Below are positions 16,324 to 24,606 of a DNA stretch of 53,934 nt, in pieces. The notes under the pieces were generated by a model. That model ran no database searches, was not told the DNA's origin, and worked only from the letters and a program-made list of their open reading frames with translations. Within the stretch, counting starts at the first letter, position 1, and each line of letters starts with the position of its first letter. Source of the stretch: Candidatus Adiutrix sp. (lineage in GTDB: Bacteria > Desulfobacterota > Desulfarculia > Adiutricales > Adiutricaceae); NCBI GenBank assembly GCA_031263565.1, contig JAISFR010000039.1, forward strand, positions 1-53,934, given 5' to 3'. Made by a program: the position numbers and the translations under genes.

Positions 16324-17202
16324 TCAAATCAACGGTTTTCCCGGGATCTTGGGTATGCCGAGGCGCAGCACCAGGGGCACCGGGCAGGGCTGGCAGGCCT
16401 GGTTGATTTCCAGATCGCCCCAGAGGGAAAGGTAAAAATAAGCGTCGGTGACGTCCCAGCCATAAGCTTTGGAAATAAGTTCCTGCATCTGCCTGGAGGC
16501 CCAGGTCAAAGCCTTGGTATAGTCAAGGTCGGAAGCCATGACATACCACTTGTCAGCCGTTTCCAGAACCGGCCAGTCCAGCCTGGTCTTCTTGATCAGG
16601 CCCAGTACGGCGGTCACTTTACCGGCGATTTCCAGGCCCGTGCCGCACAGTTCGCCGTCACCCATGACCGCGTGCAAATCGCCCAATTGGAAAAGAGCCC
16701 CGGCGGTCCGCACCGGGAAATAGGCTTTGGCCCCGGCTTCCATCAGTTTTGAATCCAGGTTGCCGCCGTGAGAGCCCGGAAAGCCGCAAGGCACGGACCC
16801 CTTTTCCGGCGCCACCCCGATCACCCCGACCATGGGGCGAACGGGCATTTTCAGACCGTTGAATTCCGTATAGCCGCCCGACAATTTCAGAACTTTGGTC
16901 CGCACCGCCATCCGGTCAGCCAGAGGCCCGACCTCCGGCAGGGTGGTGACCACGCCGTGGCCGGCCACCTCAATGGACTTGATATCGGCGGTGAGAATGT
17001 CGCCAGGTTCGGCCCCGGTCAGATAAACCGGCCCGGAAGCCGGATTGGCCCGGTTGTAGTCAAAAGAGGTTATGAGCTGGTCCTCTTTCTGAATTTCATT
17101 GGAAAAACAGTCCAGGGTTTCAAAAGTCAGGGTCTCTCCGGGCTCGGCGTCCTTAACTGGCCGGTTTTTCGGATCAAAGGCGTAGACGCAGGAACTGATC
17201 AT
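16324..17202 (-). CDS. Acetamidase/formamidase family protein
   Basis: 292 residues, the family's usual length (about 300). Seen: TLDCFSNEI and SGPVYLTGAEPGDILTADIKSIEV near the N terminus, PVRPMVGVIGVAPE, CGFPGSHGGNLDSK and LGDLHAVMGDGELCGTGLE, which are the family's conserved blocks with the metal-binding His/Asp set. Members hydrolyse formamide or short-chain amides to ammonia and the acid. ATG 17202 is chosen because GGAG lies eight bases upstream; a longer in-frame start lacks this. Lies between a Sel1 protein and the PuuP-like permease on the same strand. The natural substrate is not known. Confidence 0.88.
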   Translation of the reverse strand: MISSCVYAFDPKNRPVKDAEPGETLTFETLDCFSNEIQKEDQLITSFDYNRANPASGPVYLTGAEPGDILTADIKSIEVAGHGVVTTLPEVGPLADRMAVRTKVLKLSGGYTEFNGLKMPVRPMVGVIGVAPEKGSVPCGFPGSHGGNLDSKLMEAGAKAYFPVRTAGALFQLGDLHAVMGDGELCGTGLEIAGKVTAVLGLIKKTRLDWPVLETADKWYVMASDLDYTKALTWASRQMQELISKAYGWDVTDAYFYLSLWGDLEINQACQPCPVPLVLRLGIPKIPGKPLI

Positions 17203-17277
17203 AAGGGCGACTCCTTTCAGTTTATTTACGGATTTTACGGCAGTCCGGCTAAAATTCAACAAATTTCGCGGGTGATT

Positions 17278-17925
17278 TCAGGCCTGATCGGGCTGCCGGG
17301 CCTCCTGCTGTTCATAATAGTCGTCCATCAGACGGCTCAAGGCCAGAAAAGCGGCTTCGCTTTCCAGGGTCTTCAGGTTCAGCCCCAGCCAGGTCTCGAA
17401 TTCCTCTTTTTCCAGTTGCGGCCGGCCGGGGCTGTCCCAGGGCTGGATGAAACGCTGCCGGTGGGCCCCGTAAGCCGAACGCCGCTCCTTTTCCTGCCGG
17501 GCCAGGCGGCTTTTGATTTCCGGGAAATGAAGGCTCAGTTCGTTTTTGAGCTGCTCTTTGAGCATCCGGACTTCGGCCAGGTTGCGGGCGCACTCCATAT
17601 CCAGCAGTTTGAAGGCCAGTTCCCAGTTCTTATCCACCCCCAAAGCACGCACATACATCAGGGCCAGGCTGTAGGCGGCCTGCCCGTCGTTGTGCCGGGC
17701 GGCCAGGGTCAGCCAGTGGCGGGCCTTTTCATAATCCGGAGCGGTCAGGCGCCCCTCCAGATAGCAGTTGCCCAGCACCCTCTGGGCCGGCACATAGCCG
17801 GCTTCGGCGGCTTTGTTGAAGTAATAGAGGGCCAGCAGAGGGTCGGCCACCCCGGAACTGGGCAGATAAAAACGCTTGCCCATTTCAAACATCATTTCCG
17901 GGGTTTCAGGACCGCTTTCCGACAT
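17278..17925 (-). CDS. Sel1-repeat protein
   Basis: 215 residues. Two to three Sel1-like (TPR-related) repeats span residues about 23-107: ALYYFNKAAEAGYVPAQRVLGNCYLEG, then EKARHWLTLAARHNDGQAAYSLALMYVRALG, then WELAFKLLDMECARN. The rest is a charged, helical tail without a motif. No signal peptide, so probably cytoplasmic. Sel1 repeats mediate protein contacts; no partner can be named. The start has only a weak ribosome-binding site. The gene sits between the phosphorylase and acetamidase genes on one strand, with gaps of 51 and 75 bases. Confidence 0.75.
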   Translation of the reverse strand: MSESGPETPEMMFEMGKRFYLPSSGVADPLLALYYFNKAAEAGYVPAQRVLGNCYLEGRLTAPDYEKARHWLTLAARHNDGQAAYSLALMYVRALGVDKNWELAFKLLDMECARNLAEVRMLKEQLKNELSLHFPEIKSRLARQEKERRSAYGAHRQRFIQPWDSPGRPQLEKEEFETWLGLNLKTLESEAAFLALSRLMDDYYEQQEARQPDQA

Positions 17926-17948
17926 TCGCCCATATTCCTAAGTACACA

Positions 17949-17974
17949 GTCAAGGTTTAAATCGTGTTATGAAA
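17949..17974 (+). repeat. Imperfect 26-bp intergenic repeat, copy 1
   Basis: Matches 47709-47734 at 22 of 26 positions, with the shared core GGTTTAAATCGTG. Here it lies between the phosphorylase stop and the Sel1 start. Meaning unknown. Confidence 0.4.
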
Positions 17975-17976
17975 CC

Positions 17977-18699
17977 CTAGCCTTCCCGGGGCAGGGAGGC
18001 GTAACATTCCAGAAGGCGGCTGATCACGGCCACGCTTTTGGCGCTCTGGGCGCGGATCATTTCATCGCTCAGGCCCGGAGCCCCCAGGCCGTTGGCGTAA
18101 TTGTCCACGGAACAGACCGCCCCGTATTCCAGCCCCAGTTCCTGGGCCAGGGAGGCTTCGTCGGCCAGGCCCATGCCCGCCAGATCGGCGAAATTGCTCA
18201 TGACCTTGATCTCGGCCTTGGTTTCCAGGCGAGGCCCGGGGCTTTGCCAGTAAATGCCGCCGTTTTCAAAGCGAATCCCGGCCTGCCAGGCGGCGTCGGC
18301 CAGGCGATGGCGCACCCGGCGGGAAAAAGCGGGGGTCAGGTGCCGCCGCTGCCCGCTGATCAGGGTATGGCGGGGCGGCGAAAAACTGATCCAGTCATCG
18401 GGGATGACCAGGGTCCCCGGGCCGAGCGAAGGCCGCAGGCTGCCCGAGGAATGAACCCCGACCACCTCCGTCAGGCCCAAAACCTGGAAAGCGGCCAGAT
18501 AGGCGCCGGTGTTGTACTGGTGAGGCAGAATATAGTCGCCATCGAAACCGCTGCGGCAGATGACCGCCCAGCGTCCGACGATCTTCAGACCGGCCCGGCC
18601 GTATTCGCCTTCCACCTCGCGGACGGGGGCGCTTTTAAAGTGGTCCTCGAGCTGGCAGACGTCGCTGACGATCAGGCCCAATTCCGGATTCATGGTCAT
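17977..18699 (-). CDS. MTA/purine nucleoside phosphorylase family protein
   Basis: 240 residues of the PNP/UDP family type II (MTAP-like). Seen: CRSGFDGDYILPHQYNTGAYLAA, VVGVHSSGSLRPSLGPGTLVIPDDWIS, the substrate-loop signature GPRLETKAEI and MSNFADLAGMGLADEASLAQELGLEYGAVCSVDNYANG. Such enzymes split methylthioadenosine or purine nucleosides with phosphate. The start overlaps the map stop (ATGA); the second ATG (18693) has a better spaced GGGGGA and may be the real one. Coupling with map is common-sense for housekeeping but not a conserved pair that I know. Purine versus MTA specificity cannot be decided here. Confidence 0.85.
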   Translation of the reverse strand: MTMNPELGLIVSDVCQLEDHFKSAPVREVEGEYGRAGLKIVGRWAVICRSGFDGDYILPHQYNTGAYLAAFQVLGLTEVVGVHSSGSLRPSLGPGTLVIPDDWISFSPPRHTLISGQRRHLTPAFSRRVRHRLADAAWQAGIRFENGGIYWQSPGPRLETKAEIKVMSNFADLAGMGLADEASLAQELGLEYGAVCSVDNYANGLGAPGLSDEMIRAQSAKSVAVISRLLECYASLPREG

Positions 18700-19466
18700 T
18701 CCCCCAGCGCCGAGGGCGGCTCGGACAAGGTCAGGATGTCATAGCCGTCCCGGGTCACGGCCACAGTGTGTTCAAACTGGGCCGACAGCCGGCCGTCGGT
18801 GGTCACCGAGGTCCACTGGTCACTGAGGGTCCTGACCATCCAGCCGCCCTCATTGATCATGGGCTCCACGGTGAAGACCATGCCGGTCTTCATCCGCAAA
18901 CCCCGGCCCCGCTGCCCGAAATGGGCCACGCTGGGATCCTCGTGAAATTCGCGGCCCACCCCGTGCCCCACGAAATCGCGGACCACGGAAAAGCCCAAGG
19001 GTTCGGCGAATTCCTGAATGGCCGCGCCGATGTCCCCCAGGCGGGCCCCGTTTCTGACCTGGGCAATGCCCAGGTACATGGATTTTTCCGCGGCCTCGGC
19101 CAGTTGCCGGGCCTTGGGGCTGACCCGGCCAACACAGAAAGTGCGGGTCGTGTCGCCGTGATAGCCGTTTAAGATGGTGGTCACGTCGATCTTGACCAGA
19201 TCGCCCTCCTCCACCAGCCGGGGCCCGGGAATGCCGTGAACCACCACTTCGTTGACGGAAATGCAGCTTGAAGCCGGATAACCCCGATAACCCAGGGTAG
19301 CCGGCACCGCGCCGTGGTCGCGAATAAAATCGTGAATCTGCCGGTCGATCTGCCCGGTGCTGATCCCCGGCTGGACGAGACTCGCGGCAAAGTCCAGGGT
19401 CCGGGCCGCCAGACGGCCGCTTAAGCGTATTTTTTCAATTTCTTCGGGGCTTTTTAAAATAATCAT
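18696..19466 (-). CDS. map: Type I methionine aminopeptidase
   Basis: 256 residues. Removes the initiator Met from nascent proteins. The metal ligands can be read in order: first His in VVHGIPG, Asp in KIDVTT and Asp in HGDTTRTF, His in GHGVGREFHEDP, Glu in FTVEPMI and Glu in FEHTVAV. Length and order fit MetAP type Ia without an N-terminal extension. It is the first gene of the map-phosphorylase-Sel1-amidase minus-strand group and overlaps the phosphorylase start by four bases. Confidence 0.95.
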   Translation of the reverse strand: MIILKSPEEIEKIRLSGRLAARTLDFAASLVQPGISTGQIDRQIHDFIRDHGAVPATLGYRGYPASSCISVNEVVVHGIPGPRLVEEGDLVKIDVTTILNGYHGDTTRTFCVGRVSPKARQLAEAAEKSMYLGIAQVRNGARLGDIGAAIQEFAEPLGFSVVRDFVGHGVGREFHEDPSVAHFGQRGRGLRMKTGMVFTVEPMINEGGWMVRTLSDQWTSVTTDGRLSAQFEHTVAVTRDGYDILTLSEPPSALGE

Positions 19467-19611
19467 GGGGTCTCCGGGCGGCGTTTCGATTCAGGCCGGT
19501 CGTCTGCTTGAATCTCTTTGTTTTAACGGATTTTCCGCCATATATCAAGCCATTTATCAAAACACCAAGATCCGGGCCTCATCCGGCCGCGGCCCGAAGA
19601 GCCCGGAGCCC

Positions 19612-21318
19612 TTATTCCTCAGGGGCCCGAAAATCCAGCAGCCGCCAATTGGGTTTCAGTTCTCCCCGGTATTCCGAGACCTCCAGGCCCAGGGCCACAT
19701 CCATCTCCCGGCTGATTTCAAAAAGACGGGGGGCCAGGTTGAAGCCCATAACCTGCTGCCGATTCAAACCTTCGCCCAAAAGCAGCTTCAAATGATGCTC
19801 GCCCCCTGAATCGGTCGGCCGGGCGTCGCTGACCCGGGCCCGGCGGACGACCAGCACCGGCGCGGGATGTTCCTGGCCGAAAGGTTCCAGAGCGGCCAGC
19901 GGCTGGGCCAGGGAATCGAGATCGCTCAAATCGGCGCTGAGGTCGATCCAAAGCTCGCTTTCATCCGAAAAACCGGGCTCTTCCCAGGCGGCCCGCTCCA
20001 GGCCGGCTCGGAATTCTCCCAGGCGGCCGCTTTCCAGGGTGAGGCCGGCGGCCTGGGCGTGCCCGCCGAAGGAAGTGAACAGATGCCGAAGACCATTCAG
20101 AGCCCGATAGAGATTGAAATTGCCGGCCGAACGCCCGCTGCCCACGGCCAGGGGGCCGTCGAGGTTGAAAAGCACGGTGGGTTTGCCGGTGTTTTCGGCC
20201 ACCCGGGAGGCGGCCAGGCCCAACAGGCCTTTGGGCCAGTCCCGACCGCCCAGAACCACCGTGCGGCTGCCGGGCGAAATTTCCGCCTCCAGCCGCTCCA
20301 GGGCCTCGGCGCAGAGCTTGTTCTGGCCCTGGTGGCGTTGACGGTTCAATTCCTCCAGGCGGGCGGCCAGACGTTCGGCCTGGCCGCCCTCTTCGGCCAG
20401 CAGGAGTTCCAGGGCCGGCTCGGCGCTGCCCAGACGCCCGGCGGCGTTCAGGCGGGGGGCCAGACGGAAACCCACATCCCGGGGGGTCACCCGCTGGCCG
20501 CCCAGCCGGGAAACCTTTTTAAGGGCTACCAGGCCCGGCTGGCGGCAGTCGGCCAGAAAATTCAGGCCGTGCCGGACCAGGATGCGGTTGGCTCCGGTCA
20601 GGGGGGCCAGGTCGGCGATCGTTCCGATGGCCACCAGGGGCAGATAGTCCATCAGGCCGGGCCCCTCCCCGGCCTTGATGAGTCCGTTTTCCAGATAGGC
20701 TTTTTTAGCCGCGGCCAGAAGGAAAAAGGCCACCCCCACCCCGGCCGGAGGGGCCGCCCGCCAGGGCTGGTCCCGATGGGGGTTGACCACGGCCAGGGCC
20801 GGCGGCAAGTCCGGCGGCAGTTGGTGATGATCGGTGATGATGACCTCAATCCCGGCGGCCCGGGCTTCGGCCACCGCCTCATGGCCGGAAACGCCGTTAT
20901 CCACGGTGACGATGAGCCGGGCGCCGCGGGCGGCCAGATCCCGGACCGCCCCGGGGTTCAGGCCGTAGCCGTCGGTCAGCCGGTTGGGCACCCAGGCCAG
21001 AACCCGGTGGCCCAGGGTCCGGAGGCCGCAGGTCAGAAGGGCGGCGGCCGTCAGGCCGTCGGCATCGTAATCTCCGCAGACAGCCACCAGTTCCCCGGAA
21101 CGGCGGGCCGCCATCAGGCGGGAGACGGCTTTATCCAGGTCGCTGAAAGAGGAAAGCGGCGGGAGGGTTTTGAAATCGGCCCGAATGAAGCGCAGAACCT
21201 CCGCCGCATCCCGAAAATCGCGGGCGGCCAGAAATTCGCCCATCTTGAGGGGCTGCTTGAGCTCCTCGGCCAGCTTTCCGGCCAGGGCCGGGTCGATATC
21301 CCGGAAACGCCAGAGCAT
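19612..21318 (-). CDS. recJ: Single-stranded-DNA-specific exonuclease RecJ
   Basis: 568 residues, full family length. DHH phosphoesterase core: CGDYDADGLTAAALL near residue 82 (motif with metal-binding Asp), VTVDNGVSGHEAV, and TDHHQLP near 162; the DHHA1 domain is marked by GGHAQAAGLTL. RecJ degrades ssDNA 5' to 3' in recombination and mismatch repair. It ends 146 bases upstream of map's start and begins eight bases after the hisC stop, so hisC and recJ probably share a transcript. No odd residue seen. Confidence 0.95.
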   Translation of the reverse strand: MLWRFRDIDPALAGKLAEELKQPLKMGEFLAARDFRDAAEVLRFIRADFKTLPPLSSFSDLDKAVSRLMAARRSGELVAVCGDYDADGLTAAALLTCGLRTLGHRVLAWVPNRLTDGYGLNPGAVRDLAARGARLIVTVDNGVSGHEAVAEARAAGIEVIITDHHQLPPDLPPALAVVNPHRDQPWRAAPPAGVGVAFFLLAAAKKAYLENGLIKAGEGPGLMDYLPLVAIGTIADLAPLTGANRILVRHGLNFLADCRQPGLVALKKVSRLGGQRVTPRDVGFRLAPRLNAAGRLGSAEPALELLLAEEGGQAERLAARLEELNRQRHQGQNKLCAEALERLEAEISPGSRTVVLGGRDWPKGLLGLAASRVAENTGKPTVLFNLDGPLAVGSGRSAGNFNLYRALNGLRHLFTSFGGHAQAAGLTLESGRLGEFRAGLERAAWEEPGFSDESELWIDLSADLSDLDSLAQPLAALEPFGQEHPAPVLVVRRARVSDARPTDSGGEHHLKLLLGEGLNRQQVMGFNLAPRLFEISREMDVALGLEVSEYRGELKPNWRLLDFRAPEE

Positions 21319-21326
21319 GCCGAACC

Positions 21327-22415
21327 TCAGAGAACCTTTCGAAGGGCCTGAATCAGGGCCCGGCTCTCTTCCGGAAGGCCCGCGTTGACCCGTAAATGGC
21401 GGTCAAGCCCGAAAGAGGTCAGGGACCGGGTGATGACCCCCTGGCGGAGCAGGGCCTGAAACAGATCGTCGGCCGAGCGGCCGCCCAAACCCAGCATCAG
21501 GTAGTTGGCTTCAGTGGGATACGGGGTTAAACCCAGGGCCCGGCTTTCCCGGCGGTAGTAATCCAGGCTGCTCCAGGTCATGGCCAGGGTTTTTTCCAAA
21601 AACTCTTCGTCGGCCAGAGCGGCCAGAGCCCCGGCCTGGGCCAGGAGATTGAGATTGAAGGGCTGGCGGACCCGGTTGACGGCCGAGGCCAGGGCCGGGG
21701 CCATCAGGGCGTAGCCTACCCGAAGACCGGCCAGCCCGTAAGCCTTGGACAGGGTGCGCATGACCACCAGGCGGCCGGGAGAGGCCAGGTCCGCCCGCCA
21801 GTCGGCCCGGACCTGGCGGGCAAATTCCACATAGGCCTCATCCAGCACCAGCACGGTCTGAGCCGGGAGCTTCCGGTAAAAGTCGCGCAGTTGCTCCGGG
21901 CTCAGCCAGGCGCCGGTGGGGTTCAGCGGATTGTCGAGGAAAAGCAGACGGGTCCGCTCGTCCGCCAGTTTCAGGATGGCGGCCAGGTCATGGCCATAAT
22001 CAGGGGTCAGGGCCGCCTCCCGGATTTCGGCGCCGGCGGCCTGGGCGTTTTTGGCGTAAAGGGTGAAGCTGGGGCGGGACATGACCGCGTTGAGGCCCGG
22101 GGCCAGCAGGCTGTGGCAAAGCAAGAGGATAAATTCCGAAGAGCCGTTGCCGATGACCAGACTGTCGGGGTCATAGCCGAATTTGGCGGCCAGGGCCTTT
22201 TTCAGAGCCCGGCTGTCGGCGTCGCCGTAGCGGTGGCTGCCTTCCAGGGCCTGTCGCATGGCGGCCACTGCCTTGGGTGAAGGACCCAGGCTGTTTTCGT
22301 TGGAGGCCAGTTTGATGATGCCCGTCAGCCCCAGTTCGGCCTCCACCTCCTCGATGAGGCGGCCGGGAACATAAGGCGACAGAGATTCGATGTGCGGTGG
22401 GATGATTTTAGGCAT
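21327..22415 (-). CDS. hisC: Histidinol-phosphate aminotransferase
   Basis: 362 residues; PLP fold-type-I. Seen: LASNENSLGPSPKA at the N terminus, NGSSEFILLL, DNPLNPTGAWLS, VLDEAYVEF with the PLP-ring Asp, the catalytic Lys in TLSKAYGLAGLRVGYAL and RVNAGLPEE near the end with the carboxylate-binding Arg. Catalyses transamination of imidazole acetol phosphate in histidine synthesis; relatives act on aromatic amino acids, so a broader role is possible. Not in a his operon: it lies between dnaA (133 bases upstream, AT-rich gap) and recJ. Confidence 0.93.
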   Translation of the reverse strand: MPKIIPPHIESLSPYVPGRLIEEVEAELGLTGIIKLASNENSLGPSPKAVAAMRQALEGSHRYGDADSRALKKALAAKFGYDPDSLVIGNGSSEFILLLCHSLLAPGLNAVMSRPSFTLYAKNAQAAGAEIREAALTPDYGHDLAAILKLADERTRLLFLDNPLNPTGAWLSPEQLRDFYRKLPAQTVLVLDEAYVEFARQVRADWRADLASPGRLVVMRTLSKAYGLAGLRVGYALMAPALASAVNRVRQPFNLNLLAQAGALAALADEEFLEKTLAMTWSSLDYYRRESRALGLTPYPTEANYLMLGLGGRSADDLFQALLRQGVITRSLTSFGLDRHLRVNAGLPEESRALIQALRKVL

Positions 22416-22548
22416 ACCGGACTTCGCAATTTGATAAAATTATGTTTATTTTACTGTAAATATGGCAATTTAATTTAATTTTCCTTAAATTAAGCGTCAG
22501 TTTGCAAATTTAAAATAAAATACTGATTTTGCCGTTTATATTGTCAGT
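22416..22548. other. AT-rich dnaA-hisC gap with inverted repeat
   Basis: Strongly AT-rich compared with the rest of the window. It contains TTAATTTAA (22470-22478) and its inverse TTAAATTAA (22485-22493), which may serve as a weak terminator for dnaA or as an easily melted site. No DnaA box is seen here. Confidence 0.4.
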
Positions 22549-23982
22549 CTAATTTTGACCGCTCAAAAGCTTCTGACTGAAGTATTCCACTTTGCCTTGC
22601 AGCCGGGGATCTTTTTTCAGGGCCTGTTCCATTTTGTTGATGGCGTAAATGGTGCTGGAATGGGTCCGGCCGAAAACCCTGCCGATCTCTTCCAGGGTCC
22701 GGCCGGTCAACTGCCGGGACAAATAGATGCCCAGAGCCCGGGCTTCATTGACCCGGCGGGATCGGTCCCTGGAACTGATCTGGGCGGCTTCCAGCTGAAA
22801 ATGCCGGCAGATGAGAGTGCGGATGGCAATCGGGCTCAGGCCGCCCCCTTCGGGCTGATCGTCCAGCAGGTAATGCAGGGCCTCCCGGGCCATGTCCAGA
22901 TCGACCTGGCGGCCCAGGAGCTGGCTTTTGGCCTTCAGACTGGCCAGGCAGCTCTCCAGGCGGCGGACGTCGGTGGTCACCCTTTCGGCCACATATTCCA
23001 GGACCGGACGGGAAGTTTTCAGGCCAATGCTTTTGGCTTTCTTGACCAGAATGTTCAGCCGGGTTTCGTATTCCGGCGGCCCGATGGGTGAAATCAGGGC
23101 CGTGGACAGACGTGATTTGAGCGAACGCCCCAGACGGGGAATGGATTTGGGCTCCTGGGGCGAGGTGAAAATAACTTTTTTGCCGCGTTCCATCAGGCAG
23201 TCCAAGGTGAAGCAGAGTTCGGCCTGAATTTTTTCCTTGCCGGACAGAAACTGGACTTCTTCCAGAACCAGCACATCGCAGCTCTGGCGGTATTTGGCCT
23301 TGAAATCCTCCATGCTGCCGTGGCGCAGGGCCCGGGTCATCTCATTGGTAAAATCTTCGGCGGTCAGATAATAGACCTGGCGGCGGGGACCGCCCTGAAG
23401 AAAGGCCCGCCCCAGGGCCAGGGAGAGATGACTTTTGCCCAGCCCGTGGTCGGAGGTGATGAAAAGGGAGTCGGAGCCCAGAGCCGCGCCGGCGGCCAGG
23501 GCCTTGGCCGCGGAAAAGGCGTAGAGATTGGATTCGCCGACCACAAAGTTGTCGAAGGTGAAACGGTCGCCGCCCAGACGCAGGGGCTGGGGGTTTTGAA
23601 GCGCCGCCAGGGACTGATGAGCCGGCCCGGAAGTCGGGAGGGCTTCGTCGGACAGCAGGGCTGGGGCTTGGCTGTCGGCCTGTTTCAGATCAATGACCAA
23701 TTCCAGGGGGGCGCTGGCCTCAAAACCGACCGCGGCCAGCGCGGCGGCCAGATCGCCGACGAAATGGGTTTTCACCCAGTTCAGAAAGAAAGGGTTAGGG
23801 CCGGCCAGGACCAGGCGGCCGCCTTCGGCGCTGTAAATCTTCAGAGGCTCGATCCAGGTTTTGTAATTGCCGGGCGACAAGCGGTCGGCCAGGGCCACCC
23901 GGGCCGCGGCCCAAATCTGCTCAGGGCTTCCGGCGTCATCCCCGGTGCCCGGCGTAGGGCTGTAAATTGATTCGTCAATCAT
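22549..23982 (-). CDS. dnaA: Chromosomal replication initiator DnaA (divergent)
   Basis: 477 residues. Four-domain layout: domain I with IWAAARVALADRLSPGNYKTWIEPL, a linker with DKQAD/ALPTSGPA-type low order, AAA+ domain III starting at FTFDNFVVGESNLYAFSAAKALA, and domain IV ending with RRVNEARALGIYLSRQLTGRTLEEIGRVFGRTHSSTIYAINKMEQ, the DnaA-box-binding signature. Walker A is GLGKSH near residue 181; Walker B is VLVLEEVQFL near 240 with Glu-Glu where most DnaA have Asp-Asp. The ATG at 23982 gives the standard N terminus; upstream in-frame codons are unlike DnaA. Binds oriC and starts replication. dnaN is not adjacent; neighbours are hisC and ftsK. Confidence 0.93.
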   Translation of the reverse strand: MIDESIYSPTPGTGDDAGSPEQIWAAARVALADRLSPGNYKTWIEPLKIYSAEGGRLVLAGPNPFFLNWVKTHFVGDLAAALAAVGFEASAPLELVIDLKQADSQAPALLSDEALPTSGPAHQSLAALQNPQPLRLGGDRFTFDNFVVGESNLYAFSAAKALAAGAALGSDSLFITSDHGLGKSHLSLALGRAFLQGGPRRQVYYLTAEDFTNEMTRALRHGSMEDFKAKYRQSCDVLVLEEVQFLSGKEKIQAELCFTLDCLMERGKKVIFTSPQEPKSIPRLGRSLKSRLSTALISPIGPPEYETRLNILVKKAKSIGLKTSRPVLEYVAERVTTDVRRLESCLASLKAKSQLLGRQVDLDMAREALHYLLDDQPEGGGLSPIAIRTLICRHFQLEAAQISSRDRSRRVNEARALGIYLSRQLTGRTLEEIGRVFGRTHSSTIYAINKMEQALKKDPRLQGKVEYFSQKLLSGQN

Positions 23983-24606
23983 AGATTTGAGCGCGAAAAA
24001 CCAGACCGCCAGCCGGCGGCTGATATTCAATCCCTTCAAATGATTAGAATAATTGGCTCGGTCGCAAATGGCTAACAGGGAAACTCTAAAAATTGTAATT
24101 TTTTCGGCTTGGCGAGAATCTCCCGGAAAATAAAAAATCCCCAGGGGACGATCTCCGGCCGGGGCCCGAATCCGGCTGAACCTTGAAAAGCGGCCGACCA
24201 CAAAATGTCGGGGGTCATCGGCAGGTCCCCCCCAAATAGATCGCCTGGGTAGTTGTGACTTTATCCAATCCGGCGCCCGGGGTCAACAAGGAAATTTTCT
24301 GAAGACGGCTTCTGGCTGCAGGCCCCACTTCACAGGAACTTCTTTCAGCAATAATAGGCTAATTTAATTATATATTTTTATAAAATCAGGGGCCGGCCGC
24401 CCTGGCCGGCCCGCCCGGGAGAGCCCTTTTTATCAGCCCGTCGAGAGCCGCTCCGGCAATTTATCAACATTTGTGATTTATTTTGTAAACATTAATACTG
24501 TTCGTTATACTCGCCTATTCTCCGAAAAACTCTTATTTTCATAAAATAAGCCCTGAACAGCTATAACTTGATTTAACAGGTCATAAGAAAGAACAAATAC
24601 GCCCGT
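23983..24606. other. 624-bp gene-free region upstream of dnaA, weak oriC candidate
   Basis: No gene is seen. It contains AT-rich stretches (around 24360-24386 and 24450-24560), one near-match to the DnaA box (TTATCAACA around 24462) and a poorer one (TTATCCAAT around 24261), a nine-base GC hairpin (24390-24398 with 24404-24412) and the ftsK terminator-like hairpin. The box density is too low to call an origin with confidence. Confidence 0.25.
24532..24550 (-). terminator. Terminator-like hairpin after ftsK
   Basis: Arms CTTATTTT and AAAATAAG with a three-base loop, about 57 bases beyond the ftsK stop; on the minus strand it is followed by AGTTTTT. The stem is AT-only, so it would be weak. 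Confidence 0.45.

Noticed and set aside
16768-18744. 658-codon plus-strand frame
   Set aside because: Crosses three minus-strand genes with clear families; sequence composition is that of an antisense shadow.
19867-21351. 494-codon plus-strand frame opposite recJ
   Set aside because: recJ has intact DHH/DHHA1 motifs on the minus strand; this frame has none and is Gly/Gln-rich.
23983-24201. N-terminal extension of dnaA to 24201
   Set aside because: The extra 73 residues do not resemble DnaA domain I, while the ATG at 23982 gives a normal start.
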